This document shows, one piece after another, positions 1 through 9,170 of a DNA stretch of 64,000 nt. Origin of the DNA: Mesorhizobium kowhaii (lineage in GTDB: Bacteria > Pseudomonadota > Alphaproteobacteria > Rhizobiales > Rhizobiaceae); contig NZ_MZXV01000037.1 of NCBI RefSeq assembly GCF_003253745.1, positions 28,715 through 92,714 of the forward strand, in the 5' to 3' direction. Numbering within the stretch: the stretch's first letter is position 1; the number at the start of each line of letters is the position of its first letter. The notes beneath the pieces are model-generated. The model did no database searches, was not told where the DNA came from, and saw nothing but the letters and a program-made list of their open reading frames with translations. Both the position numbers and the translations under genes were made by a program.

Positions 1-186
1 GGCGCGCGGCGCTCGACCAATGTCCAAGCCAATGATCGTGATTACAGGACCAGTGTCGACAAGCTCTACGCCGCCGGCGACGTCCGCCGCGGCCAGTCTC
101 TCGTTGCGTGCGCGATCCGCGAGGGCCGCCAGGCTGCCCGCTCGATCGACGAAGCCCTGATGGGCTCCAGCGTCCTACCCAGATAG
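1..186 (+). CDS. gltD: Glutamate synthase small subunit, C-terminal end (5' part outside window)
   Basis: Frame 1 is open from the first base to the TAG at 184-186 and gives 61 residues. They read like the end of the NADPH-dependent GOGAT small chain: a 'KLYAAGDVRRGQSLV' FAD-site segment, then 'AIREGRQAARSID' and a terminal 'LMGSSVLPR'. In this family the segment binds FAD and the enzyme passes electrons to the large chain in ammonia assimilation. Usual length is about 480 residues, so most of the gene lies upstream or is missing. 'VACAIREG' replaces the commoner 'VVWAIREG', a mild sign of drift. Whether the upstream part is intact cannot be judged here. Confidence 0.8.
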   Translation, partial: GARRSTNVQANDRDYRTSVDKLYAAGDVRRGQSLVACAIREGRQAARSIDEALMGSSVLPR

Positions 187-719
187 GCGCTATCTCGCGC
201 GGCCCGCTCAGCGGCCGATAGCAGTCGTCGTATCGGCGCTGTCCGGCGTGGCGGCCGGAACGGGCGGCTTGCGCGGCCGCGAAAAGTCGTCGGCCCTGCC
301 TGGCGCCGCATCGGGCGCCACGCCCTCGATTACCAGCCTTTCGCTTGGCGAGCGGGCCTCACGCTTCTGAGGCGCCTGAGCGCCGAGTAGTTCGGTCCGC
401 CGTCGAGTTGCGGGTCGGCGAGCGAAATCGGAACCGTGCGGTCGACCGGCGCTGCGTTCCGCCGCCCTCGACGGCCCCGTCGATCGGGAGCGCATTTTCG
501 AAGACGTGGCGGGGTCGTCATATGTCAAGCTGCATCGCTTTCAGAACCTGGATGCCGATTGCAAGCCGAGTACGGAAGACAACACGAGCGCAATATCGCA
601 TGCCCGAAACACGGCGCGGGATCATTCTTCTGTAGGAGATCCTCTGGAGCGATATCCCATGGACCGGGCGCGCGAAGCTGGTTGGCATATGCGCGGCAAG
701 ACAGCAGTATCTCCCTTCG
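187..719. other. Unassigned stretch
   Basis: About 530 bases between the gltD end and a decayed hipA. Short open frames occur on both strands, but none resembles a known family, none has a convincing ribosome binding site, and their composition fits chance frames in GC-rich DNA. I see no IS end, promoter or repeat here. Confidence 0.4.
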
Positions 720-1064
720 TCTCCTTGGTTGAAGACCCCTCAAAACTGGTCGTTTCGCGTGACCCTGGGCGCGAGCGATCGCCAACAATGCGAACACGCT
801 GCACAGTTAGCGCTGCAGGCCGCCCTCGGATAGCAGGTTCGAGAAAAACGGCGGCACGACCCGCTGGGTCGGGCGAATGTTGGTAATGAGACCACCCAAA
901 TTGTCCTTGAACGACAAGCTGAGGGTCGGCCGGTCGGGGTTTTCGACATAGTCTTCGTTGAAGGCAAAGATCGTCCGATCGCCCTGCAAGTGAGTCAGCG
1001 TGCCGATGGGCTGGTCGTAGAGCCGCACGTCGAGAACCGCGACGTCAGGCATCGCCATCTCCAT
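720..1064 (-). pseudogene. HipA-like toxin, N-terminal remnant
   Basis: The frame from ATG 1064 gives about 85 residues of a HipA N-terminal domain. It includes 'VLDVRLYDQPIGTLTHLQGD' and ends 'VPPFFSNLLSEGGLQR' before a stop, where intact HipA proteins continue 'FFxNLLPEGxLR'. Beyond the stop, other minus-strand frames still show traces of the following 'FALLAALG' segment down to about 720. The kinase core (about 300 residues) is absent. Its start overlaps the end of the hipB-like frame at 1045, the usual antitoxin-toxin coupling. It is a decayed second copy of the system at 3930-5490. Confidence 0.7.
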
Positions 1065-1621
1065 CGTCGAGTGAGTAGGCCGGCTTCGGTTCGATGCTCA
1101 CGCCATGGGCGATGGAATTGCGCAGACGCTGCAGGTTTTGCGCGATGTCGCGGACAATGGGTGCCGCCTCTGAGCTCGCCTGATAGGGCTCCAGCCTTGC
1201 GATCAGTTCGCGCACGAGCTGCATCTCCTGATCGCTGGGATTCACCCGCCGCAGGAAACGCAGTATATCCTCTATGCGATCGAGCTCGGCCGAGCTCCCG
1301 TAGAGCTGCTTCATTTTCTTGACCAGCCGTTCGGCGCGGGCGAAGCGCTTGTCGTTTGGCTGACCGGCATGAATGTGCATGTCGGGCGTTGCCTGGGCCT
1401 TGACCAGGCCAAGCACCGCGGGCACGAGTTTCTTCGGCACGAGCATGAGCTCGAGATCGAGCGCCCGGGTCATGTCGATGAAGCTCGACAGCCCTGGCTC
1501 CATCTTGCCGCTCTCGATTTGGGAGATGTGGCTTTGCGTTAGTCCGGCCCGCTCGCTGAAAGCGCGCTGGCTAACGCCGGAGGCCTCGCGGATCTCGCGA
1601 GTTTGAATCAGGAAACTGCAT
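1045..1621 (-). pseudogene. HipB-like XRE antitoxin, frameshifted near its start
   Basis: The minus strand reads an XRE helix-turn-helix ('SQRAFSERAGLTQSHISQIE') followed by 'ALDLELMLVPKKLVPAVLGL', a HipB-like signature also seen in the intact copy at 5161-5490, and a roughly 100-residue tail. The helix-turn-helix frame has no ATG in front of it. The only upstream ATG (1621) is one base out of frame; removing one C near 1610 would give 'MQFLIQTREIREASG'. I infer a one-base insertion just after the start. A CTG or other non-standard start cannot be excluded. Confidence 0.6.
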
Positions 1622-1681
1622 CAGCCAGCAGATCGCTTTCGTCCGAAACATGCGACAAACTTCCGACGTCGGCCGTGCCCA

Positions 1682-2214
1682 CTAGATTATGCCCCACGCT
1701 TGCGCCCTCTCCCTGTCATCTCGCGCACGCCGAGTTCGCCGATGAGATTGAGTGCGCTCCGCTGCGTCACCTTGGCGGTCTTCGCGATCATCGGCGCCGA
1801 CGCGATCGGTCGGGACAGGACGAGCTCGATGGTCGCCGGCAGGCTGCTCGACGAGCGGCGGCCGTTCAGGCGACGGGTCATTTGCTGGCGAGCCTGTGCC
1901 AGCCGGGCAATCTCCTTCATGCCGCTCTCGGCCGACGCTGACATCGCATCGACAGAGGCGAGCAGACGGGTCAAACGGTTGGGGGACCGTGGCCGGCTCC
2001 CTTGGCACGGCTTTCAGCCCGACATTGGAGCCGAACAGATGCGAGGCGACCTTCCCTCGTGCGCGGAGATAGGCGCTGACCAGCTGGCTTCCGAGCTGTG
2101 AGGTCCGACGACATCGTTTCAATTTTCTGATCGTCAGGTCGGCCTCCGGGATGCAATGCTGATCCTGTTGCTGCGGTGGGCCTGTGGGTAGCGTAGGAGC
2201 ACTGTCCATCAGGT
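1682..2214 (-). pseudogene. DUF1612 / helix-turn-helix protein remnant
   Basis: Two minus-strand frames join to give the C-terminal half of the rhizobial DUF1612-HTH family. The upstream frame has 'YLRARGKVASHLFGSNVGLK' and 'AVPRE'. After a shift near 1975, the second frame has 'SSSLPATIELVLSRPIASAP' and a wHTH end, 'SALNLIGELGVREMTGRGR'. A further shift in the last codons separates it from the expected 'RAWGI' ending, which is readable in the first frame. The 5' part is missing; the IS481 element at about 2220 abuts it. The family's function is unknown; the C-terminal wHTH suggests DNA binding. Confidence 0.6.
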
Positions 2215-2235
2215 CCACAGCTTAATAAGGGGGCC

Positions 2236-3147
2236 ATGGACCTGACGAAGGCGCGGCTTGCGTGGGTCGAACTCTACGCCAAGACCGGCGATGCTGGGCT
2301 GGTTTGCCGTCGTTGCGGCATCTCTCGGCCTACCCTGCGTAAGTGGTGGCGCCGCTACCAGGCTGATGGCGAGGCTGGCCGCCCAGAAGGTCTTTGCCGA
2401 TCAGGAGGCGTTGATCTTGTTGCTTCGGCGGGAGCGAAAGCTCGGGGTCAAGCAACTGCGCAATGAGCTGATCCGGCAGCATGATCTGACGCTGTCGCTC
2501 GACACCGTCCATCGGACCCTCGTCCGCCATGGCGAGCAGGTTCTGAAGCGACCACGCCGGTGGCGCAAAGGAGAACGACGCTACAGCCGTCCGATCCCAG
2601 GCGACCGCGTCCAGATGGACGTCTGCAAGATCAGGCCTGGCGTCTACCAGTACACCGCGATCGACGATTGCAGCCGCTACAAGGTGCTCGGCGTCTACAG
2701 CCGTGCCACGGGCGCCAACACCCTCGATTTTCTGGAGCGCCTCATTGAGGAGATGCCGTTCCCGATCCAGCGCATCCAAACCGATCGCGGGGGCGAGTTC
2801 TTCGCCGAGGCCGTCCAGCAGCGCCTGATGGACTGGGCGATCAAGTTTCGGCCGATCCCGCCCAGATCGCCCCATCTGAACGGCAAGGTCGAACGGACGC
2901 ACCGCGGATCGGGAGGAGTTCTGGGACACGGTTGATGCCAAGGATCTGGAGATCGAGGCGAAATTGTCAGAGTGGCAGCATCACTGGAATTAGCATCGGC
3001 CGCACACCGCGCTGGGCGGTGAGTCGCCAATCGATCGTGTGTGCGTACTCCTCGGCAAGACTCCTCTCGGCGAAGCTGTTGAGGCGGCCTACGACGGCAT
3101 CAGGATTGCCGATCACCGGCTCGATCGCGCGCTGGCTCAGCTGAAAT
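2236..3147 (+). pseudogene. IS481-family transposase, degenerate
   Basis: The ATG at 2236 opens an N-terminal helix-turn-helix ('GDAGLVCRRCGISRPTLRKW'). Near 2385 the frame shifts, and the rve integrase core follows: 'VQMDVCKIRPGVYQYTAIDD', 'IQTDRGGEFFAEAVQQRLMD' and 'SPHLNGKVERTH', which are the DDE elements of IS481 proteins. A second shift near 2905 leads to 'EFWDTVDAKDLEIEAKLSEW', then an in-frame TAG at 2991-2993 in 'WN*HRPHTALGG', and an ending 'RALAQLK'. Two shifts and one stop make it inactive. The element probably begins near 2190 and ends near 3165, but the terminal repeats are too weak to place. Confidence 0.8.
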
Positions 3148-3281
3148 GATGTGCCCAGACCCTACATCCGAGCCAATGCTGCCGTTACATCGGCTCGAGC
3201 GATTCCCAGGTATCCCAGATCAGCGCCGCACCGAGCGTCGGGGGAAGATCGTCGCACTGCCGCAAACCCGCTTCCATTGAG

Positions 3282-3647
3282 TCAAGCGATCCTCCTCGTC
3301 CCAGTCGGGATCTCGAACGACGAGATCACGGTCTCGGCGTTGCGGATCCATGCGCCCGTGGCCAGGGTGTCGATCCGCGAGCGCTCGATCGCCGGCTGGA
3401 AGGCGAAGTCGAAATTCTCCAGGGTCTGGCCTGTCGGGAGTCCCGACATCTTCAACGAGACCTTCACCCGCCGCTCCTCACGTCCAGAGCATTCGCTCTC
3501 CAGCAGGCGATCCAGAAAGGCGTGGGGGGCGATCTCCTTGGCCACGGCTTCGGCCAGCAGGTAGTCGAGATGATCGGCGGCGTAGGTCAAGCCGAGCGTG
3601 TTCAGTTTGGTGCGCGTGCGATCAATATCGAGCTTGGGTGTATTCAT
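3282..3647 (-). pseudogene. istB: IstB helper protein of an IS21 element, truncated
   Basis: Starts at ATG 3647 with 'MNTPKLDIDRTRTKLNTLGL', followed by the alpha-helical IstB N-terminus ('DHLDYLLAEAVAKEIAPHAF', 'FDFAFQPAIERSRIDTLATG'). It matches IstB up to the point where the Walker A segment should follow. The frame then runs into unrelated residues and stops at 3282, so the ATPase domain is gone. Its start overlaps the end of an istA remnant in an ATGA arrangement, the normal IS21 layout. The istB C-terminal fragment at 19.7 kb is a different piece. Confidence 0.75.
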
Positions 3648-3905
3648 CGGGCGACCTCCGCAAGGGCGGCGTAGAGATCGATCGAGCGCTGGGCGACCGG
3701 GGTGGAAGCCAGCTCTTGGATTCTGGCGCCCATGCGCCCGAGGGGCGGCGGCGCCTTGACCCGGTCGGTGCTGGGGCCATCGTAATGCGCCTGGTCGATC
3801 ACCAGTCGGCAGTTGAACGGGACAGTTCCATCGAAACGAAAATTGCCGCAAGATTGATCTGGATGGCGGCAGCGGGTCTTTCGGTCGTGAGCATTCTCAG
3901 AATGA
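3644..3905 (-). pseudogene. istA: IstA transposase C-terminal fragment (IS21 family)
   Basis: A minus-strand frame ending at the TGA 3646-3644, and overlapping the istB start, reads 'FRFDGTVPFNCRLVIDQAHY', 'DGPSTDRVKAPPPLGRMGAR' and 'PVAQRSIDLYAALAEVAR'. The last part is a typical IS21 IstA tail just ahead of istB. Nothing upstream of about 3900 resembles the catalytic core, so only the last 70-80 residues remain. Confidence 0.6.
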
Positions 3906-3929
3906 GTGGTTAAGCCAAGAGGGCTCGGC

Positions 3930-5195
3930 TCACTTCTCGGCGCAGGAGTTCAGTATCGGCGTCATCGCCTTCACATGCTCGTCGATCCGCTCGAGCACTT
4001 TCTTCGCGACAACGTCGCGCTCAGGCAGATGCCACCAGTGCTCGTTGACGAGTTCGACGGTCTCGACCACTGCCTTCAGGACTGCCGGCTCCGGAAGCAT
4101 TGCACGGTTCGCAAATGCTTTCCATCGCGGTGCTGCTAGCGCCTTGAACGAGCGCTCTCCTCCAAGCGAAAGCGCCATGGCGTCCGCGGGAAGATATGGC
4201 ACGGTCGAGAGTAGGTCGTAGATTGGTGAAAGGGCCGGCTTAAGGCCGTTTCCGCGATAGATCAACGACCAGTTCTTCAGGTGCATGTCGCCATTGCCGG
4301 TGATGGCAGTCAGCGCCAAGCGGCGGACGAATTCGAGAGCCGCCGTAGTCGAGACGGCCACGCCAAGAGCCGAGGCTATGTCATGGTAAGCAGCGCCCTC
4401 GTATTTGCGCGAGGGATAGACACCGAAGATCTGAGCAAAATCCTCGATGTGAATCCTATCGCCATCGGCGCCGCGATCGAAACGTTTGACGAGAAGGACC
4501 TTGCCCTCTGACAGCGTGTTGAATTCTTCGGGAATGCCCTCAAAATCGGACTTCTCGACCAGTTCGCATTCAGGCACCTCCATGCCGATTGCTGCGGCCA
4601 GCGCCAAGTTGGCGAATTCGTTCTCGGAAACGCCCGGAAACACCGTCGAAGGAAACTTGGCGATGTACCGGCCTTGCTCGTCGTCCATCGGCAAGGTCAG
4701 GCCGCCGCCTTTTCCAGTGTTCTTCATGACTGACAGCTTCATCTGCACACCGGCAAGTGAGAACCGAGCCTTGGGCTTATCCTTTGAAGGATCCTGCGTA
4801 ACCGCTATCGCGCCGTCACTGGGCAATGCCCGCACGGCTCCCGGGAGATCGGCGCCCAGCGCCGCTAAAAGGTCGAAATCATTGCCTGGGCGCACATTAC
4901 CTTCGTGGTGCTTTTCCATCGCCTCGCGCAATTTCTCTTCCGGCAGGAGGTTTGCGAAGAAAGCGGGCAAAGCGCCCGCCAGGGGCTTCGGATCTTTCCG
5001 CAATCCTCCCGCCGCTGCCCGGAACGACAGGCTGAAAACGGGAAAGCCGCCCGTCGCGCGGTAAGCCTCATCGAAGTTGAATGCGTTGAAATCGCCCGGC
5101 GTCCTAACGATTGTGCCGACCTTCAGTGCGTTCAGGAGCACGTCCAGCGACGGGATCGTCTTAGGTGCGCGGAAGACTGGAGCCATGATCGTCAT
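3930..5195 (-). CDS. hipA: HipA-type serine/threonine kinase toxin
   Basis: A 421-residue protein with the full HipA order. The N-terminal subdomain ends 'LPAFFANLLPEEKLREAM'. Next come 'DFDLLAALGADLPGAV', the P-loop-like 'FSLAGVQMKLSV', 'GRYIAKFPS', the catalytic 'ITGNGDMHLKNWSLIY' and the metal-binding 'SPIYDLLST'. HipA kinases phosphorylate cell targets such as tRNA synthetases and are held in check by HipB. The catalytic block has GNGDMHLKN where E. coli HipA has GNTDDHLKN; the key Asp, His and Asn are kept. The start overlaps the hipB end, so the two are probably translationally coupled. ATGs at 5195 and 5186 and a TTG at 5213 are all possible starts. It appears intact, unlike the copy at 720-1621. 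Confidence 0.85.
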   Translation of the reverse strand: MTIMAPVFRAPKTIPSLDVLLNALKVGTIVRTPGDFNAFNFDEAYRATGGFPVFSLSFRAAAGGLRKDPKPLAGALPAFFANLLPEEKLREAMEKHHEGNVRPGNDFDLLAALGADLPGAVRALPSDGAIAVTQDPSKDKPKARFSLAGVQMKLSVMKNTGKGGGLTLPMDDEQGRYIAKFPSTVFPGVSENEFANLALAAAIGMEVPECELVEKSDFEGIPEEFNTLSEGKVLLVKRFDRGADGDRIHIEDFAQIFGVYPSRKYEGAAYHDIASALGVAVSTTAALEFVRRLALTAITGNGDMHLKNWSLIYRGNGLKPALSPIYDLLSTVPYLPADAMALSLGGERSFKALAAPRWKAFANRAMLPEPAVLKAVVETVELVNEHWWHLPERDVVAKKVLERIDEHVKAMTPILNSCAEK

Positions 5196-5490
5196 CGTCA
5201 GGTTGAGAAACAAAAGCAGGTCGATCGTCGCCGTCGTGCGGACGCAATAAAGCCTGGACAGCCGGCACCACGACTTGCGGAACCAGCATCATCTCTAGAC
5301 CGAGCGCACGCGCGACATTCATGAGCGTCGTCGCACGGGCTGCTGCGGTTCCCTTTTCAATGTCGCGGTAGCGGGGACGGGATATGCCCGCCAAATCAGC
5401 GACCTGCTCCTGCGTCATGGCAGCCGCCAGCCTCGCCTGCCTAAAAAGGGCGCCGATTTGGCGCAGAACTTCTGATTCTGAGTCCATCAT
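5161..5490 (-). CDS. hipB: HipB-type XRE antitoxin
   Basis: A 109-residue protein from the ATG at 5490. Residues 5-65 form an XRE helix-turn-helix ('AAMTQEQVADLAGISRPRYR', 'DIEKGTAAARATTLMNVARA'), followed by 'LGLEMMLVPQVVVPAVQALL', which matches the decayed copy at 1045-1621, and an acidic tail. HipB antitoxins bind and inhibit HipA and repress their own operon. The upstream inverted repeat at 5575-5603 is a fitting operator. A longer reading from 5595 would cover the promoter region, so I prefer 5490. The 3' end overlaps hipA by about 35 bases. Confidence 0.8.
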   Translation of the reverse strand: MMDSESEVLRQIGALFRQARLAAAMTQEQVADLAGISRPRYRDIEKGTAAARATTLMNVARALGLEMMLVPQVVVPAVQALLRPHDGDDRPAFVSQPDDDDHGSSLPRT

Positions 5491-5574
5491 GACACCTATC
5501 CGGACCATTCCAATGCACGATGACACGCAAACGTATCTCGGCGAGCGCCTGAAGTCAACGCTTATGATCTCCTC

Positions 5575-5603
5575 GCATATCATCATTGGAAACAATGATA
5601 TGC
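5575..5603. promoter_or_regulatory. Palindromic operator candidate upstream of hipBA
   Basis: A perfect 9-base inverted repeat, GCATATCAT at 5575-5583 and ATGATATGC at 5595-5603, with an 11-base spacer. It lies about 85 bases upstream of the hipB start. HipB proteins repress from such palindromes; assigning this one to HipB is inference. Confidence 0.55.
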
Positions 5604-5619
5604 AAAGAGATCAATGCTT

Positions 5620-5990
5620 CATTCAAGGCCCTCCCTGGCTTTAGCTCTGGTCGCGCCGCCCGGCGCATGTGCCCAACGCGCGGGTCGGGCTCTTCTTGAC
5701 CACGCGCTTGCGCGCCGGCTGACGCTTGCGCTTCTTCGAAATAGGGGGAGGCGAGCTCGACAGGCATGAACTTCGCCGTCTGGATCGGCCCGCCGGTTAA
5801 GGGATCGCACTCGCTGGCGATCCCGACCGCTTCCTGCAAACTTCAGGCCGGAGCCGATCGCGAAGAAGCGCGCCTCGAGCGGCCCGGTGAAGCAGCGCGA
5901 ATAGTTCCAGTAGTGGGAGGTGCCGTCAGTCCACACCAGCAGCGCCTGGACGCGAATGATGCTGTCATGGGCGCGCTCGGGCAAGGGATG
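5620..5990 (-). pseudogene. Proteasome-like (Ntn-hydrolase) protein, C-terminal remnant
   Basis: One minus-strand frame reads 'SHYWNYSRCFTGPLEARFFA' and 'IGSGLKFA'. After a shift near 5840, another continues 'QEAVGIASECDPLTGGPIQT'. Together they resemble the end of small bacterial 20S-proteasome/HslV-like hydrolases, which carry 'AIGSGxxxALGAMxxGA' then 'AVxIAxxxDxxTGGPV'. The N-terminal catalytic Thr region is absent, and the remnant abuts the truncated end of the luciferase-like gene. Its short tail is rich in basic residues and not recognisable. Confidence 0.4.
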
Positions 5991-6017
5991 GCCTTCGTTG
6001 ACCGCCTGGATGCACCA

Positions 6018-6929
6018 TCAATCTCCTTCCAGCAGCCGATCAATCACGCAATTCACGCTGCCGATCGGCAGGTTCTCGCGCATGGTCTTGAACGACAGAT
6101 CCTGCTGCGTCGGTTCCTCCAACAGATAGCCGTCCTTGCTCTGCTGGCGGCGCTGATGCAGTGCGTCAGACAGCCGGCGCTGGAAGCGGGCATCGTCGAG
6201 ATAGCTGTTGATCTCCGCCTCGTCGTCGCTCGCATAGCAGCAGCGCAGCAGCGATATCTTGGCATCCGTGACCTTTTTACCCTCGGCCGCCGCCGCCGTC
6301 TCGATCGATTGGCGCAGGGCGCTCAAGCTCTCCAAGCCGTTGTGGAGTGCTGTGACAAAACAGTTGTGCCCCTCACGATAGGCCCCGCCCATGCGCGCGG
6401 ACCCACCGGCGATCCAGATTGGCGGGGACGGCCTCTGGATGGTGGGTACCGAAATCGCCGTCGGGGGTATCTTCTCATACTGGCTGTCGTGTTCGAAGAT
6501 GTCTTGGTTGAGGCCCTTCAGAAGGATGTCCAGGTGTTCCGAAAAGACCGCCGGCGCCTCATCGATATCGACGCCAAAGCGCTCGAACTCGAACTGCTGG
6601 TATCCCGTGCCGACGCCGAGCTCCAGGCGGCCGTTCGCAAGGATATCGGCCAAGCCGATCTCGGAGAGCAGTCGCTGTGGTTTGTAGAGCGGCAGCACGC
6701 AGACGGCAGTGCCGAGGCGAATGGTGCTCGTCACGCCGGCGCAGTGCGCCACCATCATCAAGGGCGACGGAATCAGGCTGTAATTGTTGAAGTGGTGCTC
6801 TGCGAACCAGGCTGTGCCGAAGCCAGCCTGCTCCGAAACGAGAACCTGTTCGATGGAATTGCGGATGACGCTGTCGGACGATTGATGATAGCCGCGCTGG
6901 GCGGCCAGGATGAAGGTCGCGAATTCCAT
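6018..6929 (-). CDS. LLM-class flavin-dependent monooxygenase, C-terminus probably lost
   Basis: A 303-residue luciferase-like (bacterial LLM) oxidoreductase from ATG 6929. The N-terminal barrel strand 'MEFATFILAAQRGYHQSSD' is followed by 'AWFAEHHFNNYSLIPSPLMM', where EHH is a family hallmark. Next come 'IRLGTAVCVLPLYKPQRL', 'GRLELGVGTGYQQFEFERFG' and 'RPSPPIWIAGGSARMGGAYR'. Such enzymes use FMNH2 or F420 to oxidise small molecules; the substrate here is unknown. Relatives run about 340 residues, and this one stops at 'NCVIDRLLEGD', just where a 'GTPEQVADQL'-type segment should follow. The last 30-40 residues were therefore probably replaced by the adjacent proteasome-like remnant. It may be inactive. 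Confidence 0.7.
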   Translation of the reverse strand: MEFATFILAAQRGYHQSSDSVIRNSIEQVLVSEQAGFGTAWFAEHHFNNYSLIPSPLMMVAHCAGVTSTIRLGTAVCVLPLYKPQRLLSEIGLADILANGRLELGVGTGYQQFEFERFGVDIDEAPAVFSEHLDILLKGLNQDIFEHDSQYEKIPPTAISVPTIQRPSPPIWIAGGSARMGGAYREGHNCFVTALHNGLESLSALRQSIETAAAAEGKKVTDAKISLLRCCYASDDEAEINSYLDDARFQRRLSDALHQRRQQSKDGYLLEEPTQQDLSFKTMRENLPIGSVNCVIDRLLEGD

Positions 6930-7218
6930 GGTGTTTCCTTGTTGCAGAGGGAGTGGCCGATCACGGGATGTGCTCGGCACGCACAGATTGGGTTGGCCGC
7001 GGTGTCGATCCCCCTTGGCGGCGGCATGGTCTTGCGGCAAACCGCTCGCCAAGCCGCGCCAGAAGGCTTGGAACTGCTTCGACCCCGAGGAACGTCTCCG
7101 TCATAGCCAAAGACGACATTCTCGATCGCGGGCCGCGTTGCGGGGCCTCGCGCAGCCGGAGCCTGAAGCTTTCGAAATCCTCGGCTTCGATGAGCCGCAG
7201 CCCGTCGCCTGACGAATG

Positions 7219-8275
7219 TCATAACCAACCCGCGACCTCCGCTAAATATTCGTCATCGAGTTCGTGGCATTCCGCATCACTGAACAAGGTCCAGCCGCCG
7301 TCCACGCAGAGGATCGAGCCGTTGACGTATGAAGCGTCAGACGAAGCAAGGAAGAACACTGCATCAGCAACATCCTCCGGCTGTCCCAGCCTGCCCATCG
7401 GGATGCGCCGTCTGATCGGTGTCCAGTCAATGTGGCCGGCCTTCGCCAACTGAGCAAGGGCAGGGCGTGCGGATATAGTCGGCAGCGACGGCTGCGGTCC
7501 GAATGCCGACCGGCCCGAGTTCGGCCGCCATGCTCCGGGTCAGGATGTCCATCCCCACCTTTGCGGCACGTTAGGCCTGGCGCGGCGCGAAGGGCAGAAA
7601 GCTGTTGATCGGCCCGAGATTGACGATCACGCCGCCGGGGCACATCGCCTCGATCGCCTCGCGCGCGCAGGTGAGATTGACATCTTGGACCTGTTCGATC
7701 TGGTCCGGCAGTTGTCCCGCGGCACAAAAGTGTCGGCGACAGCAGCACTGTTGACGAGGACATCGATGCGACCGTGGCGCGCCTGCAGCTCCTCGAACAG
7801 CGCCACCACCTCAGTTTCGACGGCCACGTCCACTGATTTCGCCAGGTGCTTGCCGTCGGGAAACCCAGCAAGCTCTGCCGCTGCAGCGCCATCTCTATCA
7901 GCAATCACGACGGTATCGCCGTTCGCGCCGAAGAGGCGAACGACGGCCGCGCCTATGCCGTTCGCGCCACCCGTGACGAGCACGATTCGCGCATCGGTAC
8001 GTTTGGCCGGACGGGCGAGTTCGACTCTAGGCGTTCCGTCCACCGGCGGGTGCTCGTCCCCCGGCTGGTCGAATGACATCCAGCCGCCCGTCGACCGCCA
8101 GCACCGATCCGGTGATGTAACGCGCCTGCGTGCTGGCCAGAAAACGCACGGCCCGGGCGATCTCGTCGGGGCGCGCCATGCGCCCCATCGGCACGCGGCG
8201 GCGCACCGCCGCGAGGTCCATTTTGCCCGCGCGTTCCAGTCGTTGCCAGCGTATCGTTCGGTCGAGACGAAGCAA
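7219..8275 (-). pseudogene. Two-domain short-chain dehydrogenase (SDR), frameshifted
   Basis: Minus-strand pieces form two consecutive SDR domains. First is the end of one domain ('VPMGRMARPDEIARAVRFLA', 'YITGSVLAVDG'). After a linker the second domain opens with its cofactor site ('IVLVTGGANGIGAAVVRLFG'), then 'IDVLVNSAAVADTF', and in another frame it ends with 'IPMGRLGQPEDVADAVFFLA' and 'YVNGSILCVDGGW'. At least two shifts, near 7700 and 7450, break the second domain, and the front of the first domain is missing. Tandem-SDR proteins of about 520 residues are common in rhizobia; the substrate is unknown. Confidence 0.7.
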
Positions 8276-8710
8276 CCCGCGTGCCGGCGTGCTACGACGG
8301 CTCCTATGTGCCTGGCCAACCCGAACAGCTGCACGGCCCGCTTAGGGGGCTTAGGATGTGGCCACCCCTGCCATTTCAAGCCCACCTGTTCTTGGACGGT
8401 CTGCTCGATGTCCCTGGTTGGTCCAAAGTGCGTGACTCGGAGTTCTGATGAATCTGGGTTCCGATTTTGTCACTGAGCATGAGCAGCGATGTACCGCCCC
8501 ACGTGAATGCGCTGAAGCACATCTGAACATTCATTCCTCCCTCATCATGATTTGGTTGGCTGCTATCCAACTTCCGTGCCCTACGGAAATGCTCAGCCCT
8601 TTCATCTGCTCTATGCGTCGTTGGACCGCAGCTCAGAACGAGCACGCTGCCGAAATAGACCACCTGGAGCAACAACGAGCAGGCCAGCAACCTCTCAAGC
8701 CTGACCTGAT
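8240..8710. repeat. Diverged duplicate block, copy A (partner 46190-46640)
   Basis: Long stretches match the region downstream of acdS in the same orientation. Examples are 'GCCGGCGTGCTACGACGGC' against 'GCCGGCGTGGTGCGGCGCC', 'TTGGTCCAAAGTG' in both, 'GAACATTCATTCCTC' against 'AAACATTCATTCCTC', and 'CGAAATAGACCACCTGGAGC' against 'CGAAATAGACCATCTGGAGC'. The block ends within a syrA-like gene, intact in copy B and broken here. I judged identity by eye at roughly 70-75%. Confidence 0.65.
8540..8705 (-). pseudogene. SyrA-like exopolysaccharide repressor, decayed copy
   Basis: The minus strand reads 'LLACSLLLQVVYFGSVLVLS', matching the second membrane segment of the SyrA-like protein at 46446-46697 ('LLLLQMVYFGSVVFLVW'). 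The first membrane segment and the start are not recognisable, and the tail continues into unrelated residues. It belongs to duplicate block A. Confidence 0.55.
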
Positions 8711-8879
8711 CCTCTCCTCGACAATCGGCTCATCTCGCCGTGCTACGTCGGGGGCGGTTCCGATGGAGGCATCGCAGACCGTACAGTTTCTCGATAGCAG
8801 GTCGAGCGTCGAGTTTGCAGGCGCGCTGCGCGAATTGGTATGGGTCTGGTTCGGTTCGTAATCGCATTTGATGGCCTGC

Positions 8880-8926
8880 ATTCATACCGTAGATGCATTC
8901 CATCGAAACAATCGATTTTACGAAGA
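8880..8926 (+). promoter_or_regulatory. nod box upstream of noeL/gmd
   Basis: A 47-base match to the NodD-binding consensus. The proximal half has ATT-N9-GAT (ATT for ATC), and the distal half reads ATCGAAACAATCGATTTTAC, nearly identical to the canonical ATCnAAACAATCrATTTTACC. It lies 245 bases upstream of the gmd start with no other gene between. NodD and plant flavonoids would be expected to switch on gmd. Confidence 0.85.
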
Positions 8927-9170
8927 GTAACGAGCGTGAAAAACAGCTGCTCGGAAGGCGACGACGCGGAGACCTTCTAGTTTTGAGCCACGGTACACCA
9001 CTCTCAATAGCTCGCTTTCCTGACGTCTCAAAGGCACCGATGCCCGGCCAGGGTGTCGGATGCAGGAATGATTGCACTGCGCGTTGACGCCATGCAAGTC
9101 ATTCGCCCCTGCCGCTGGACAATTCCCGTCAAAGTACTTCATTCACCAAATATCAGGGCTTACCCACGAA

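Noticed and set aside
5766..7106. 446-residue open frame on the plus strand
   Set aside because: It is antisense to the luciferase-like gene, whose family motifs are clear on the minus strand. High GC gives such long shadow frames.
7160..7180. tts box-like core AGCTTTCGAAA near the luciferase-like gene
   Set aside because: Only the short palindromic core is shared; the flanking consensus is missing.
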